Below are positions 47,801-57,287 of a stretch of 64,000 nt of DNA, one piece after another. The notes beneath the pieces were generated by a model. That model searched no databases. It saw only the letters and a program-made list of their open reading frames with translations, and was not told where the DNA came from. Each line of letters opens with the position of its first letter. Position 1 is the stretch's first letter. Source of the DNA: Flavihumibacter sp. ZG627 (GTDB lineage: Bacteria; Bacteroidota; Bacteroidia; Chitinophagales; Chitinophagaceae); the NCBI RefSeq assembly GCF_000814325.1, contig NZ_JPHF01000004.1, forward strand, positions 62,001 to 126,000, in the 5' to 3' direction. Made by a program: the position numbers and the translations under genes.

Positions 47801-50029
47801 CTCAAGATAAGTGTCAAGAAAGTTCATCAGCCCGAAATGGGTACTGGCAATAAAGGCAATGCCGCCTTTCTGCCTGGCAAGTGTAAATTTCTCTGTCAGG
47901 GTTTGGGTTTCAAGTAATCTTTGCGGACTGTAGCGGAAAAAATCGCCGGCATCACAACCATTAACGGAAAAAACCGGGTATTTGCCGGTATTGTTATAGG
48001 CATCGGGATTTTCAATACTGAACTCAAGTGTTGTTGAAGAAGAATGACCGAAATAGGTCACCATGCTAAGTCCCTCTTCAAAAAGCTCACGAACACGTTG
48101 TGAACCCGATTGATCAACTTCACCTGAAACATCCTTACATAGGACTTCCACCCGTGCTCCTGCCAGGGTATCTTCAATAATGTTCTTGTACTTGTTTACA
48201 AAGTTACAGAGTGGACCAGCAAGCAGTGAACTACTGGCACCCGTAATATGAAGCATGTTCTTCATCCAAAGCCTTCCATCAACGGTATTGGGTGCAGAAC
48301 GTTGGAGCTGTTCATACTCTTTTACCTTTTCGAAATAATCAGCCAGTTCGGTTGCACTGATAACCGAAATTCTTCCAATCTCCAATTCCGGTTTTGAACT
48401 GGTGATATTACTGGTCGTAAGCATATTATCTGAACCAGGAAAACCAAAAGTTGGTACCAGGTTCAGATTCTCCAATTCCGGTTGATCGGAATATACCCCG
48501 GTGTTCCAGTCTATATTCCGGTATGCCGTATAGTTGACTCCCTTCCCCAAAAGCAGAACTTTTGAAATACCCTGGCCGAAATTCGCCTTTGCATATCGGA
48601 GAAAATTCCGAATAGAGGACGGGTGGCCTTTAGTCCCGAATGCAAACTGATCTGTTAATTCGTGGATGTCATAAATTCTGCCATTATAAGATCCTCCCAC
48701 AGCACTGCTTCTGTATGCCCGGTATTCATCCACCGGATTTCTGCCAGATGCTCCGTTGGACAATTTAGGATGGCTGATAAAAATATAATTCCCCTGCACG
48801 CTGGCATTGGAGTAGTTGACAAATTTTCGTTCTGTCAATGTATTTATTGGTGAAGCATAAGCAGGCGACTGGTTTACGACAACCATTTTACGGGCACGTG
48901 AACTTCCATTCAATCGAAATCGGACGAGACCCGTCTGCTCAATATTTCCGGTATATCGTTCCTGTGTTTCCAGGTCATAAAGAACCGGGGCAATGCCATT
49001 ACCGTTAAAGTTTCTAATTTCAAAATAATAACCATCAGTACGAGGTTCCATTTCAAAATAGAACTGCCCTTTGCCATCAAAATCAAACTCACGGGCATAC
49101 GTCAATTCGATGAAGGATAGAACCATCCTGTCGAGGTAGGGATCAGCACCAGCCGGTTTAGGGGGCTGTACATCAGTAACAGCCACGGAAGCTGACGCAG
49201 CCGACAGAAGTGAAGACTGGAAACTCACTGAACGGATCATGTCGGTATAGAAATCCATCTGCCTCTCTTCCAGTTGAGTATTGTTCAAGGCTACGCGAAC
49301 TCTTCTGGTTTTACCTGTATTACCAAATGCACCATATCTTAAAGTGGCATCAGGACCATTTGGAATTGCCCGAAGATTTGGGAAAACAACTGTGCGGGTT
49401 TCTCTTTCCCGGATCTCCCAACTGCTCCAGAATTCACCTCTGTCATATGCAGAAGAGTACACATTCTCGCCTGCATTAGCAGACAATCCCGGATTGATCT
49501 GTTCTTTGAAATATAAAGCAGCCTTATGATAAAAATAAGCTTCAGGAGGTATTGAATTTCCACTTAAATCATTGGCTACATCTATAAACCTTTTATTAAT
49601 TGAAGAAGTTTCAACTGTAAGGAAATAGGCGGCACTATCAGAATGCAAATTATATTTAGCAGTATGCTGGTAAGCAGGATTTCTGTAGAGTTCCCGATCC
49701 GATTCGCCATCATTCGCTAATCCCCAGAATTCAATATATCCATTATCGGGCAATTGACCCATTGGAACGGAAGTATAAATAGGAACTTCTTTCCCATTTC
49801 TATATAACCGAAAATGTTCAGCAGAAACAGCGCCTAATCCATATGCAGTGAGTGTAGATTTACTGATACGATAAAGACTGTCTTTTCCAACGGAAAATTT
49901 ATAATACGTGTTATTGTAATTGATCCATTCGTTATTGAAGGTTTGCGCGAATATTACGCCGTCAAATGAAAAGACAAGCAACAGCAGGACGCATATTCTC
50001 CGGAAACTAATGCTACATTTTTTTTGCAT
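44897..50029 (-). CDS. porU2: C25 (gingipain-type) peptidase, PorU2-like T9SS sortase
   Basis: A 1710-residue exported protein. A signal peptide (about residues 1-29, cleaved after VIFA, next Q) is followed by a beta domain and then a C25 domain with the catalytic His in TYFGHSSS (about residue 660) and Cys in [10 protein letters not shown] (about residue 691). A long series of beta-sandwich-like segments follows to about residue 1590, then a type A C-terminal domain (NYPNPF near residue 1600, GVYLYR near 1680). It is much longer than canonical PorU (about 1100-1300 residues), which fits the variant I remember as PorU2. Acting at the outer membrane, it would cleave C-terminal signals of secreted cargo and attach them. 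Confidence 0.8.
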   Translation of the reverse strand: MQKKCSISFRRICVLLLLVFSFDGVIFAQTFNNEWINYNNTYYKFSVGKDSLYRISKSTLTAYGLGAVSAEHFRLYRNGKEVPIYTSVPMGQLPDNGYIEFWGLANDGESDRELYRNPAYQHTAKYNLHSDSAAYFLTVETSSINKRFIDVANDLSGNSIPPEAYFYHKAALYFKEQINPGLSANAGENVYSSAYDRGEFWSSWEIRERETRTVVFPNLRAIPNGPDATLRYGAFGNTGKTRRVRVALNNTQLEERQMDFYTDMIRSVSFQSSLLSAASASVAVTDVQPPKPAGADPYLDRMVLSFIELTYAREFDFDGKGQFYFEMEPRTDGYYFEIRNFNGNGIAPVLYDLETQERYTGNIEQTGLVRFRLNGSSRARKMVVVNQSPAYASPINTLTERKFVNYSNASVQGNYIFISHPKLSNGASGRNPVDEYRAYRSSAVGGSYNGRIYDIHELTDQFAFGTKGHPSSIRNFLRYAKANFGQGISKVLLLGKGVNYTAYRNIDWNTGVYSDQPELENLNLVPTFGFPGSDNMLTTSNITSSKPELEIGRISVISATELADYFEKVKEYEQLQRSAPNTVDGRLWMKNMLHITGASSSLLAGPLCNFVNKYKNIIEDTLAGARVEVLCKDVSGEVDQSGSQRVRELFEEGLSMVTYFGHSSSTTLEFSIENPDAYNNTGKYPVFSVNGCDAGDFFRYSPQRLLETQTLTEKFTLARQKGGIAFIASTHFGLMNFLDTYLEAFYKRMGVTDYGATLGQLMVDALDDMSDYYGDNYFARTHTEQISLHGDPALVMNFQEKPDYMIEESLIQLESNFISISDQNFKLKVKFFNLGKAVGDSLHVLIKRSNADGTSTTLYDQKRPAVLYADSLEFTLPVNALTDKGQNSISVVLDGIAQIPEMDEGNNAISKNFFIFEDELTPVFPYQYAIVSNPSQKLFASTADPFSGMKQYVMEIDTTELFSSPLKKTITLSSVGGLLEFDPQLTYSDSTVYYWRTALIPASGQEYFWNTSSFFFRNTEQEGFSQSHYFQHLNSDVEQIFIDTVTRHWKFGNRDNDLFIRQATYPTASAEQADFAIIVNNEEPTGAGCIYDELIFHVFDRNTFKLWDNKITGGVGLYNSYNSNCGVGRAHNFEYRVNTRDWRKRAMDFIDLIPEGSYVLVRNNNNPEFTGNTYPDVWRADTAAFGSGNSLYHKLLDQGFTQIDSFNRSRAWVFFFRKNDRNGFTPVMKFSTGIYDKLAFGIVAPTPQTSGIITSPAFGPAKQWKSLRWNGSQVEEPGKDEVKISIIGLKPDNSETILKEIGINEKNVDISEIDARLYPFLKLRMVNTDTANNTPYQLQYWRLIYDPIPEGAVAPNLFFNTKDTVELGEQVSLGIAFKNVSKVFFDSLKVKVIITDKDNVPHELPLALMRPLISGDTIRFQYSIDTKNFPGANTIYIDFNPDGHQPEQYHFNNFIFRNLFVKGDEINPLMDVTFDGTHILSGDIVSARPHIQIKLKDESKFRLLNDTSLMTVKVKYPNGVVKQFRFDNDTIRFTPAVNTEDNTATIDFRPSFTEVFNEEGDFYELIVSGKDASDNPAGKIDYSVEFLVISKPMISNLLNYPNPFTTSTAFVFTLTGSEVPTNFKIQILTVTGKIVKEITGAELGPIRIGRNISEYKWDGTDQFGQRLANGVYLYRVITSLNGKKMDKYKAEGDRTDQFFNRGYGKMYLMR

Positions 50030-50040
50030 ATGCTAATCGC

Positions 50041-51153
50041 TTACTTTTTTTTATTCTTTTTAACCATGTCAAGCTTTAAAGAGAAGACATGTGTATATAA
50101 TGGGTTTGACTGATTTGCAAGATTGGTGAATGCATAATCGATCATCACATTCTGTAACCTGAAACCTGCCCCCATTGCTGGTTGGTAGATCCAAACTTTT
50201 TTTGTGTAAGTACTATCTTCATCTTCAAGAGCCTTTTGGAAATTACTTATGCCTGCACGTACGAAAAAGACATTCTTTATGGATGCTTCCAAACCAAGTT
50301 TTGGATCTACACTTATTGCGCTCGAACTGATTACTGTATTTCTCCTCCCATCAAATGTGAAATCAAGATTCGCCTCAGCCAGTAAATTCACCGACTTGTT
50401 GATCCTGAAATTATAAGAAGCCCCTCCTATTAACTTAGGAGCGGTTAATTCTGTGGATTTAACGGGAATTTCATTCTGGGTAACATAGAAAACCTCCCGC
50501 ATTTTATCATTGATACTATAAGACCAGGCATTGAATGTGGTTGTAACATCACGTGCAACCAATCCCACCTGTATTCTCTTATTGATATATTGTAAACCTG
50601 CATCAAAACCAAACCCCCATGAAGTTGCAAAATCACCTGCTTTACGATGGATTACTTTGGCATTAAATCCCATATTAAGCTTCTTATCCGGGCCAAGGTC
50701 CTTTAACTGCTGTGCGTAAGAAAACAGAAAAGCATAATCCGCAGAAGAAAATGTAGTGATATTATCAAAATTGATACGGCCATCGGGATCCACAAGGAAT
50801 ACAGTATTGGGGATATCGTCAACTGCAAAACGGAGCACTGAAATGCCGATAGTTCTTTTTCCATCTTTCAAGGGAATGGCAACATTAGCAAAATCATATT
50901 TTCCGATACCGGCAAAATATTCAGCATGCATGATATTCACCTGGGGTTGTACTTTCACATGAACCAGGGCGGCGGGATTCCAGTATCCGGAAGTTCCATC
51001 TGATACTGAGGCAACCTGGGCAGATCCCATGGCAAGTGCCCTTGCACCAGCGCCGATATTGAGGAATTCATTGGAATATTTCCGGAATTGTGCCAGCAGA
51101 ACTGAGGGCAGAATTATAAACAGCAGGATCAGGCTTTTGATCTTCAATATCAT
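50041..51153 (-). CDS. porV2: PorV2-like outer-membrane T9SS protein
   Basis: A 370-residue protein with a signal peptide (about 20 residues, ending VLLA, next Q) and a FadL-like barrel of the PorV/PorQ kind. The N-terminal motif NEFLNIGAGARALAMGSAQVASVSDGTSGYWNPAAL is the hallmark, here given only by its opening: GAGARALAMGSAQVASVSDG. A barrel of about 14 strands and a basic tail (KKNKKK) follow. In the T9SS, PorV shuttles cargo from the translocon to the sortase. It lies 11 bp before porU2 on the same strand, so the pair are co-expressed. Confidence 0.8.
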   Translation of the reverse strand: MILKIKSLILLFIILPSVLLAQFRKYSNEFLNIGAGARALAMGSAQVASVSDGTSGYWNPAALVHVKVQPQVNIMHAEYFAGIGKYDFANVAIPLKDGKRTIGISVLRFAVDDIPNTVFLVDPDGRINFDNITTFSSADYAFLFSYAQQLKDLGPDKKLNMGFNAKVIHRKAGDFATSWGFGFDAGLQYINKRIQVGLVARDVTTTFNAWSYSINDKMREVFYVTQNEIPVKSTELTAPKLIGGASYNFRINKSVNLLAEANLDFTFDGRRNTVISSSAISVDPKLGLEASIKNVFFVRAGISNFQKALEDEDSTYTKKVWIYQPAMGAGFRLQNVMIDYAFTNLANQSNPLYTHVFSLKLDMVKKNKKK

Positions 51154-51247
51154 GACTCAACTTTCTGGATAAGCAATAATAACGCTAATGAACAGTAACG
51201 ACCGGAGGGGAGGAATATTGCCTCTGGCGGGGTTGCTATTATTGCGT

Positions 51248-51255
51248 TAGTTTTG
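51248..51255 (+). promoter_or_regulatory. Candidate tyrS promoter -7 element
   Basis: TAGTTTTG matches TAnnTTTG exactly, 20 bp before the tyrS ATG. A TTTG at the usual distance upstream is lacking, so the promoter is only half supported. Confidence 0.4.
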
Positions 51256-51275
51256 CTGCAAATTGCAGCGTTTTT

Positions 51276-52559
51276 ATGAAATTAATAGAAGAATTACGGT
51301 GGAGGGGCATGTTGCAGGATATTATGCCCGGAACAGAAGAACAGCTAAACAAAGAGATGACCTCAGCTTATATTGGCTTTGACCCCACCGCGGATAGTTT
51401 GCATATCGGCAGCCTTGTGCCGATTTTGTTGCTTCGTCACCTGCAACTGGCTGGCCATAAACCCTACGCCCTTGTGGGCGGTGCCACCGGAATGGTGGGC
51501 GATCCTTCTTTTAAGGCGGAAGAGAGAAAGATGTTGGATGAAGCCACCCTGCAAAAAAACCAGGCTGGTATTCAGCGCCAACTCGAAAAATATCTTGACT
51601 TTGACACCAGCCTCCCCAATAATGCAGAAATAGTGAACAATTATGATTGGTTCAGGAACATAAGTTTCCTTGACTTTATTCGGGACGTCGGCAAACATAT
51701 TACGGTTAATTATATGATGTCAAAGGACAGTGTACGTAAACGAATTGAAGGGAATAGTGGCATCAGTTTTACAGAATTCACTTATCAACTTATTCAGGGA
51801 TACGATTTCTATTGGCTGTACCAGCACAAAAACTGCAAACTTCAGATGGGTGGCAGTGACCAGTGGGGTAATATTACCACCGGGACTGAATTGATCAGAA
51901 GAATGTGTAGTGGTGAGGCATTCGCATTCACCTGCCCGTTGCTCACTAAAGCCGACGGCGGAAAGTTCGGCAAAACTGAAAAGGGTAATGTGTGGTTGGA
52001 TCCTTCAAAAACATCCCCCTATCAGTTCTACCAGTTCTGGCTGAATGCATCCGATGAAGATGCCATTAAATGGATACGCATATTTACTTTTCTTACAAAG
52101 AATGAAATTGAGCAAATAATTTCTTCACACCAGGAAGCGCCACACCATAGAATACTACAGAAAAAGCTATCTGAAGAGATCACCAGATTTGTTCATGGTA
52201 ATGAAGAATATGAATTTGCTGTGAATGCTTCAGAAATACTCTTTGGCAATGCAACTAGGGATGTGCTTGCAAGGCTTAATGAAGAGCAACTTCTCCAGGT
52301 ATTGGAAGGTGTTCCTACCCATGATTATGCGAAATCAACTTTTGATCAGGGTATTGATATTGTGAGTTTCCTTGCTGAAACTGGTATATTTCCAAGTAAA
52401 GGCGAAGCCAGGAAGGTGGTTCAAAGCGGTGGCATAAGTATCAATAAAATAAAAGTCGAAACAGTGGAGACAAAACTGACCCCAACAAATTTTCTTACAG
52501 GTAAATATTTATTAGTACAGAAAGGAAAGAAAAATTATTATCTGGTCAGGGCTGTATAA
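51276..52559 (+). CDS. tyrS: Tyrosyl-tRNA synthetase
   Basis: A 427-residue class Ic synthetase. The HIGH-like motif is in [16 protein letters not shown] (about residue 40), the tyrosine-specificity segment near [11 protein letters not shown], and the KMSKS-like motif in [12 protein letters not shown] (about residue 230). The C-terminal S4 domain (residues about 360-425, [20 protein letters not shown]) binds the tRNA. It is divergent from porV2 and meets the class V aminotransferase gene tail to tail with 3 bp between. Confidence 0.97.
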   Translation: MKLIEELRWRGMLQDIMPGTEEQLNKEMTSAYIGFDPTADSLHIGSLVPILLLRHLQLAGHKPYALVGGATGMVGDPSFKAEERKMLDEATLQKNQAGIQRQLEKYLDFDTSLPNNAEIVNNYDWFRNISFLDFIRDVGKHITVNYMMSKDSVRKRIEGNSGISFTEFTYQLIQGYDFYWLYQHKNCKLQMGGSDQWGNITTGTELIRRMCSGEAFAFTCPLLTKADGGKFGKTEKGNVWLDPSKTSPYQFYQFWLNASDEDAIKWIRIFTFLTKNEIEQIISSHQEAPHHRILQKKLSEEITRFVHGNEEYEFAVNASEILFGNATRDVLARLNEEQLLQVLEGVPTHDYAKSTFDQGIDIVSFLAETGIFPSKGEARKVVQSGGISINKIKVETVETKLTPTNFLTGKYLLVQKGKKNYYLVRAV

Positions 52560-52562
52560 GCA

Positions 52563-53864
52563 CTAATTTTTTTTCTTTGTAAATTTTTCGATGGCAGCCA
52601 CAAGTATGTCAAGCTGTTTGGTGGTCGTATAAACATTAGGTGTAATCCGCACGCCTTTAATATTTTCCCACTCAATTCCAACAGTGTGGATCTTATATTC
52701 ATTGAATAAAAACTGATCTAATTCAGCAGGCTTACGATCTTTAACACCAACCAACCCTATCGCACAACCGAAACCCTCCCGGAGTGAAGTACCCAGTTGT
52801 ATGCCTGGTAAATCCTTCACTTTATTCATCCAGTAATTTTTCAGGTAATGCAGTCGTTTCTCTTTTCGATCTGCACCAATCATCTGGTGAAATTCAATTG
52901 CCTTACCGATTGCCTGTTCTATGAAAAATGGCCTTGTTCCCAAATTTTCAAATTTTCGGATATCACCACTAACTGCATCCGGTGAACCAAATAGGGGATA
53001 TAATTTAGCGATCTTATCCTTCTTAACATAAAGAAGTCCACTCCCTATGCAAGCACCCAACCATTTGTGAAGGCTGGTTCCAAAATAATCTGCTCCCAGA
53101 TCTGGAATAGAAAATTGAAAATGGGCAAAACTGTGAGCCCCATCAACTACAACCTCGATTCCTTTTTGTTTAGCCGCATCCGAGATTTTTCTTACCGGTA
53201 ATATCTGTCCATTCCAGTTGATTATATGCGTTACATGCACCACCCTGGTACGAGCAGTAAATGCTTTCGTGTACTGTTCAGTAAGATACTCATTATCCTC
53301 GCTGGGCAATTCAAGATTAACCCATACCAACCTTATACCATCCCGAAGTTCGCGTTGCTTCCAGGCATTTATCATATTTGGATAATCCTGTTTGCTAAGT
53401 ACTACCTCATCACCAGCTTTAAGAGGAAGTCCGAAGATAACTGTTTCAAGGGCTTCGGATGCGTTGCGCTGAATAGCTATCTCATCCTGTTCACATCCGG
53501 CCATCAACGCCAGGTTCCTGCGCAGAGGCTCACGTCCCTGGTCAAGGATGCGCCACATATAATAACTCGGGGCCTCATTACTGAAGTCGTGGTAACGCTT
53601 CATGGCATCCTGCACAATTTTTGGGCTGGGGCTAACACCCCCATTGTTTAGATTAATAATTGATGACGAAACAGTATAGGCTTGTTGGATTGAGTACCAG
53701 AAATCTTCCTCTTCAGCGATCTGAGTAGAATTATACTGGCGGAATTGAGAAAGACTTCTCTCAAGTTGCCTGCTCCATGCAGGTTCAGAGAAAGAGGCCA
53801 TAAGGGTTCCAAGCCCAATTTTTGATATCCCTGCCAGAAATCCCCTTCTTCCGGTATTTTCCAT
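52563..53864 (-). CDS. Tat-targeted class V aminotransferase-fold PLP enzyme
   Basis: A 433-residue protein from the ATG at 53864. The N-terminus has a twin-arginine motif in TGRRGFLAG, then a hydrophobic stretch (ISKIGLGTLMASFS), so it is probably exported folded with its cofactor. The core is the class V fold (isopenicillin N epimerase/cysteine desulfurase relatives). The PLP lysine is in SLHKWLGA (about residue 265) and the preceding DGAHSFAH holds the conserved Asp and His. The substrate cannot be told from sequence. An upstream ATG in frame at 53909 is less likely because it would place the twin-arginine motif far inside. Confidence 0.78.
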   Translation of the reverse strand: MENTGRRGFLAGISKIGLGTLMASFSEPAWSRQLERSLSQFRQYNSTQIAEEEDFWYSIQQAYTVSSSIINLNNGGVSPSPKIVQDAMKRYHDFSNEAPSYYMWRILDQGREPLRRNLALMAGCEQDEIAIQRNASEALETVIFGLPLKAGDEVVLSKQDYPNMINAWKQRELRDGIRLVWVNLELPSEDNEYLTEQYTKAFTARTRVVHVTHIINWNGQILPVRKISDAAKQKGIEVVVDGAHSFAHFQFSIPDLGADYFGTSLHKWLGACIGSGLLYVKKDKIAKLYPLFGSPDAVSGDIRKFENLGTRPFFIEQAIGKAIEFHQMIGADRKEKRLHYLKNYWMNKVKDLPGIQLGTSLREGFGCAIGLVGVKDRKPAELDQFLFNEYKIHTVGIEWENIKGVRITPNVYTTTKQLDILVAAIEKFTKKKN

Positions 53865-53965
53865 GGTGCTGATTTTCAATAAATCTAATTCTAAACACCG
53901 AATGGGCAAAGTTGATAGCTATGCACGCTGATGTGTGTAACAAAAAGAGATTTTTCAGAGAATTT

Positions 53966-53997
53966 TTTGGCGGAAAGGACGCTGCCTATTATTTTTG
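53966..53997 (+). promoter_or_regulatory. Candidate promoter of tRNA-Gln
   Basis: TTTG (53966-53969), a 20-nt spacer and TATTTTTG (53990-53997) match the Bacteroidota consensus. The predicted start near 54004 lies 14 nt before the tRNA. Confidence 0.65.
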
Positions 53998-54017
53998 CAC
54001 TCCCATTTGGGACGGAT

Positions 54018-54088
54018 TGGCCTATAGTATAATGGTAGTACGACAGATTTTGGTTCTGTTTGTCTAGGTTCGAATCCTGGTAGGCCAA
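54018..54088 (+). tRNA. trnQ: tRNA-Gln (TTG)
   Basis: Acceptor TGGCCTA/TAGGCCA, anticodon stem ACAGA/TCTGT, loop TTTTGGT giving anticodon TTG, T-arm GGTTCGAATCC. Discriminator A and no CCA encoded. It has its own promoter and terminator. Confidence 0.94.
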
Positions 54089-54089
54089 C

Positions 54090-54126
54090 AAAAGGACAAA
54101 TTGATTAATCAATTTGTCCTTTTTTA
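54090..54126 (+). terminator. Bidirectional terminator after tRNA-Gln
   Basis: A perfect inverted repeat AAAAGGACAAATTGATT / AATCAATTTGTCCTTTT lies between tRNA-Gln and the convergent end of the sugar operon (54129). T-runs occur on both strands, so it can stop both transcripts. Confidence 0.9.
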
Positions 54127-54128
54127 TT

Positions 54129-54782
54129 TCATACAACCAACCGGCCAACATCATCCATTACCTCAGATCTCCACTCTTCGTAAAGTTTAGCTTCCTGATT
54201 GCAGGCATAATCACAAAGTTCCTTCCATTTTAGAGAAAGTTTCTGCAGTTGTTCTTCCATTGAAGCCAGATGCTGTTGCTCTTCTGTTATAATATTATAA
54301 ACACTGATACTACTTTTTCGAGATCTTAATACCTGCTGGTAAACGGGGTAAAGTTCGTCTGCTCTAACTTCAATGGCATAGGTTACCAACAGGTAGGCAG
54401 AATACTTTAGTTTATCACCTCGGAAATCGTGTTCAGTTTTAAGATACCTGCAAACCAGTACATCCAGACGATGCAGATAACGCATACTGGTTAATGGTGC
54501 TAAAAGGTATTGAGGTTCATAAGTGGGACATAAACCTGCCCCAAGTTTACGGAGTTGTTTCTTCAGATACCAGGCATGTCTCGATTCTTCGGCAGCATGC
54601 TTCAGGATATCTTCCGGAACAAAAACAGGATGCTCACATTGCTTGATCTTTCTCGCCCCGGCATTTTCCAGCATAGATAATGTATTCAACCATCGTGCAT
54701 GAAGATCAACAGAATCTATTATAGTATCTAATTGGTCAATGAAATTGGTAACCATAATGTCATTATTGTTATCAGTGATCAT
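54129..54782 (-). CDS. Ferritin-like diiron protein, function unknown
   Basis: A 217-residue, all-helical, soluble protein. Two ExxH motifs (Glu66/His69 in EESRHA, Glu168/His171 in TEEQQH) plus Glu39 and Glu138/Glu143 are spaced as in a four-helix diiron fold, so it may bind iron. I do not recognise a named family. The ATG overlaps the rfbD stop (ATGA), which fixes the start and shows translational coupling to the dTDP-rhamnose genes. A possible role is oxidation or modification of a sugar or lipid in the operon's pathway. That is inference only. Confidence 0.7.
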   Translation of the reverse strand: MITDNNNDIMVTNFIDQLDTIIDSVDLHARWLNTLSMLENAGARKIKQCEHPVFVPEDILKHAAEESRHAWYLKKQLRKLGAGLCPTYEPQYLLAPLTSMRYLHRLDVLVCRYLKTEHDFRGDKLKYSAYLLVTYAIEVRADELYPVYQQVLRSRKSSISVYNIITEEQQHLASMEEQLQKLSLKWKELCDYACNQEAKLYEEWRSEVMDDVGRLVV

Positions 54783-55663
54783 GCAAGATACTGTTGCAAC
54801 TGGAGCATACAGATCTGCAGACTCTCTTTCCAGTTCAAAATAGGCAATCCGAAAACTTTGCTGATCTTCTGCTTATCAAATACACTGTATGCGGGCCTTG
54901 CTGCTGGAGTAGGGTACTCAGTAGAAGCTATCGGATTAATTTTGCATTTGCTTCCTGAAAGTTCTTTGATGGCTAATGCAAAATCATACCAACTGATGTT
55001 GGCATCATTTGAATAATGATAAATTCCGCCCAGGCTTGCTGATTGTTCCAGGTCGTCAAGTTGTACTATAATATCCAGAATAGCTTTTGCCAGATCTGCA
55101 GCGTAAGTAGGTGATCCAATCTGATCTGCCACCACATTTAATTCCTCACGCTGACTCATTAGTCGCAGCATTGTCTTCACAAAATTATTACCATATGCAG
55201 AGTATACCCATGAAGTACGAAGTATAATGCTGTCAGGAGCATAATCCATAGCGAGCTCCTCACCTTTTAATTTAGATGACCCGTATATTCCAAGGGGATG
55301 AACTTTATCGGTCTCCTTCAGTGGCTTGGATGCACTGCCATCAAAAACATAATCGGTTGAAATGTGAATCAGACGACCCCCATTTTTATTGAGGGATTTT
55401 GCAAGGTATCCGACAGCAGTACCATTGATCTGATTTGCTTTCTCTACCTCTGTTTCAGCCTTATCCACTGCGGTATATGCAGCACAATTGATGCAATAAT
55501 CCGGCTTATGGGAACTAATATAGGACTCAACAAAAGCCTCTTTGTCAATAGGTAAGGTTTCACTATCGGCAAAAATAAATTGAAAGCCGGGATAGAAGGC
55601 TGATAGCTGCCGTATCTCAGTTCCAAGTTGTCCGCCCGAACCAGTTACCAATATCTTTTTCAT
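54779..55663 (-). CDS. rfbD: dTDP-4-dehydrorhamnose reductase
   Basis: A 294-residue extended SDR protein from the ATG at 55663. It has the NADPH motif VTGSGGQLGTEI near residue 5, the active-site STDYVFDG and the tyrosine YGSSKLKGE. It completes dTDP-L-rhamnose. The ATG at 55663 overlaps the rfbC stop (ATGA), so the start is firm and longer openings up to 55681 are not used. Confidence 0.94.
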   Translation of the reverse strand: MKKILVTGSGGQLGTEIRQLSAFYPGFQFIFADSETLPIDKEAFVESYISSHKPDYCINCAAYTAVDKAETEVEKANQINGTAVGYLAKSLNKNGGRLIHISTDYVFDGSASKPLKETDKVHPLGIYGSSKLKGEELAMDYAPDSIILRTSWVYSAYGNNFVKTMLRLMSQREELNVVADQIGSPTYAADLAKAILDIIVQLDDLEQSASLGGIYHYSNDANISWYDFALAIKELSGSKCKINPIASTEYPTPAARPAYSVFDKQKISKVFGLPILNWKESLQICMLQLQQYLA

Positions 55664-56220
55664 GAATGCAAAGTAAAGCAATGATCAACATCTGCAAACA
55701 CAGGGTACAGCTTATCCTTTTCTGAAAGAATCATTTTATCGCCTGGAACCTTCCAATCGATACTCAAGCCGGGATCATTAAACAACACACCACCTTCTGA
55801 TTCTTTATTGTAAAATGCATCACATTTATACATCACTTCAGCAAATGGACTGATCACGGAATACCCGTGAGCAAAGCCTTTGGGCACCAACAGCTGTTTT
55901 TTATTTTCAGCTGATAATTCGATGGAATAAGCATTTCCAAACGTTGGTGAATCTTTTCTGCAATCTACCACCACATCAAGTATACTTCCTTCAATTGCGC
56001 GGATAAGCTTAGTTTGGGAATATGGAGGTTTTTGAAAATGAAGACCTCTGACCACACCATATACCGATCGTGCCTGGTTGTCCTGCACAAACCGCATTTC
56101 CAATCCCATTGCGGCAAAAACCGCCTCATTATATGATTCAAAAAAATAGCCACGGTCATCTCCGAAAACGCGGGGCTCATAAACAATTAATCCGGGTAAT
56201 CCCGTTTCTATGAATGCCAT
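55660..56220 (-). CDS. rfbC: dTDP-4-dehydrorhamnose 3,5-epimerase
   Basis: A 186-residue cupin-fold epimerase from ATG 56220. Motifs are FFESYNEAVFAAMG, GLHFQKPPYSQTKLIRAIEG (catalytic His) and the Tyr-containing KCDAFYNKESEGGV. It acts between RfbB and RfbD. The start is 2 bp after the rfbB stop. An upstream ATG in the frame, inside rfbB, is not needed. Confidence 0.94.
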   Translation of the reverse strand: MAFIETGLPGLIVYEPRVFGDDRGYFFESYNEAVFAAMGLEMRFVQDNQARSVYGVVRGLHFQKPPYSQTKLIRAIEGSILDVVVDCRKDSPTFGNAYSIELSAENKKQLLVPKGFAHGYSVISPFAEVMYKCDAFYNKESEGGVLFNDPGLSIDWKVPGDKMILSEKDKLYPVFADVDHCFTLHS

Positions 56221-56222
56221 AA

Positions 56223-57287
56223 TTATCGTTGATCGTACTGGGTTTCGTAGTAATGCTTGTAATTGCCGCTGGTTATATGGTTTATCCATTCTTCATTCCG
56301 GAGATACCAGTCTACCGTTTTCTCCAACCCTTCTTCAAATTGGAGAGAAGGGCTCCAGCCGAGTTCTTTATTTAATTTAGTAGCATCAATTGCGTAACGC
56401 AGATCATGACCAGGCCGATCAGTAACATAGCTGATGAGTTTCGCTGATTCGCCTTCCTCTCTTCCCAGTTTTGTGTCCATAATCCTGCACAACAGATGAA
56501 CCAGGTCAATATTTTTCCACTCATTAAACCCACCCACATTATACTTTTCTCCTTCCCTGCCATTATGAAAAATTACGTCTATGGCCCTGGCATGATCCTC
56601 CACATATAGCCAATCCCGAACGTTCTCCCCTTTCCCATAAACAGGCAAGGGTTTATTGTTCCGGATATTATTTATCATAAGCGGAATAAGCTTTTCCGGG
56701 AAATGATGTGACCCATAATTGTTCGAGCAATTACTCATCACTACTGGCAAGTGATAAGTATGAAAATAGGCCATTACAAAATGGTCTGAAGATGCTTTAG
56801 ATGCTGAGTAGGGTGATCGGGGATCATACGCAGTTTCTTCGGTGAAAAAACCCTCTTCACCAAGGGAACCATACACCTCATCAGTACTAACATGGTAGAA
56901 ACGCTTCCCTTCGAAATTTCCATTCCAGAATTTCCGGGCCACATTTAACAGATTCACTGTGCCCAGAACATTTGTCCTTACGAATTGGAGGGGGTCAAGG
57001 ATACTTCTGTCTACATGGCTTTCGGCTGCAAGATGGATTACGCCATCAAACTTGTACTGATCAAATAATTCCTGCATCCTTGGCTCATCAGTGATATCGG
57101 CTTTCTCAAAAATATAATTCTCTTTAGCCTCCACATCCTTGAGGTTTTCAAGGTTGCCCGCATAAGTCAGGGCGTCAAGGTTGACTATCAGATAATCTGG
57201 GTATTTGTTTACAAATAACCTGACCACATGTGAACCTATAAATCCGGCACCACCCGTAACCAATAAGGTTTTCTTAATATTATTCAT
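56223..57287 (-). CDS. rfbB: dTDP-glucose 4,6-dehydratase
   Basis: A 354-residue extended SDR enzyme with VTGGAGFIGSHVVR near residue 10, HLAAESHVDRS, the STDEVYG segment and YSASKASSDH (active Tyr/Lys). It makes dTDP-4-keto-6-deoxyglucose. The start overlaps the upstream stop by one base (TAATG). The thymidylyltransferase gene rfbA that supplies dTDP-glucose is not in the window. Confidence 0.95.
   Translation of the reverse strand: MNNIKKTLLVTGGAGFIGSHVVRLFVNKYPDYLIVNLDALTYAGNLENLKDVEAKENYIFEKADITDEPRMQELFDQYKFDGVIHLAAESHVDRSILDPLQFVRTNVLGTVNLLNVARKFWNGNFEGKRFYHVSTDEVYGSLGEEGFFTEETAYDPRSPYSASKASSDHFVMAYFHTYHLPVVMSNCSNNYGSHHFPEKLIPLMINNIRNNKPLPVYGKGENVRDWLYVEDHARAIDVIFHNGREGEKYNVGGFNEWKNIDLVHLLCRIMDTKLGREEGESAKLISYVTDRPGHDLRYAIDATKLNKELGWSPSLQFEEGLEKTVDWYLRNEEWINHITSGNYKHYYETQYDQR

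Noticed and set aside
44897-50029. PorU2 as a secreted gingipain virulence protease
   Set aside because: It is next to a PorV-type gene and has PorU-like overall architecture, so a sortase role is more likely, although the C25 domain alone would not decide.
51173-51245. Inverted repeat GCAATAATA/TATTATTGC between porV2 and tyrS as an operator
   Set aside because: Only 9 bp, AT-rich and 55 bp apart, so chance is a good explanation without conservation data.
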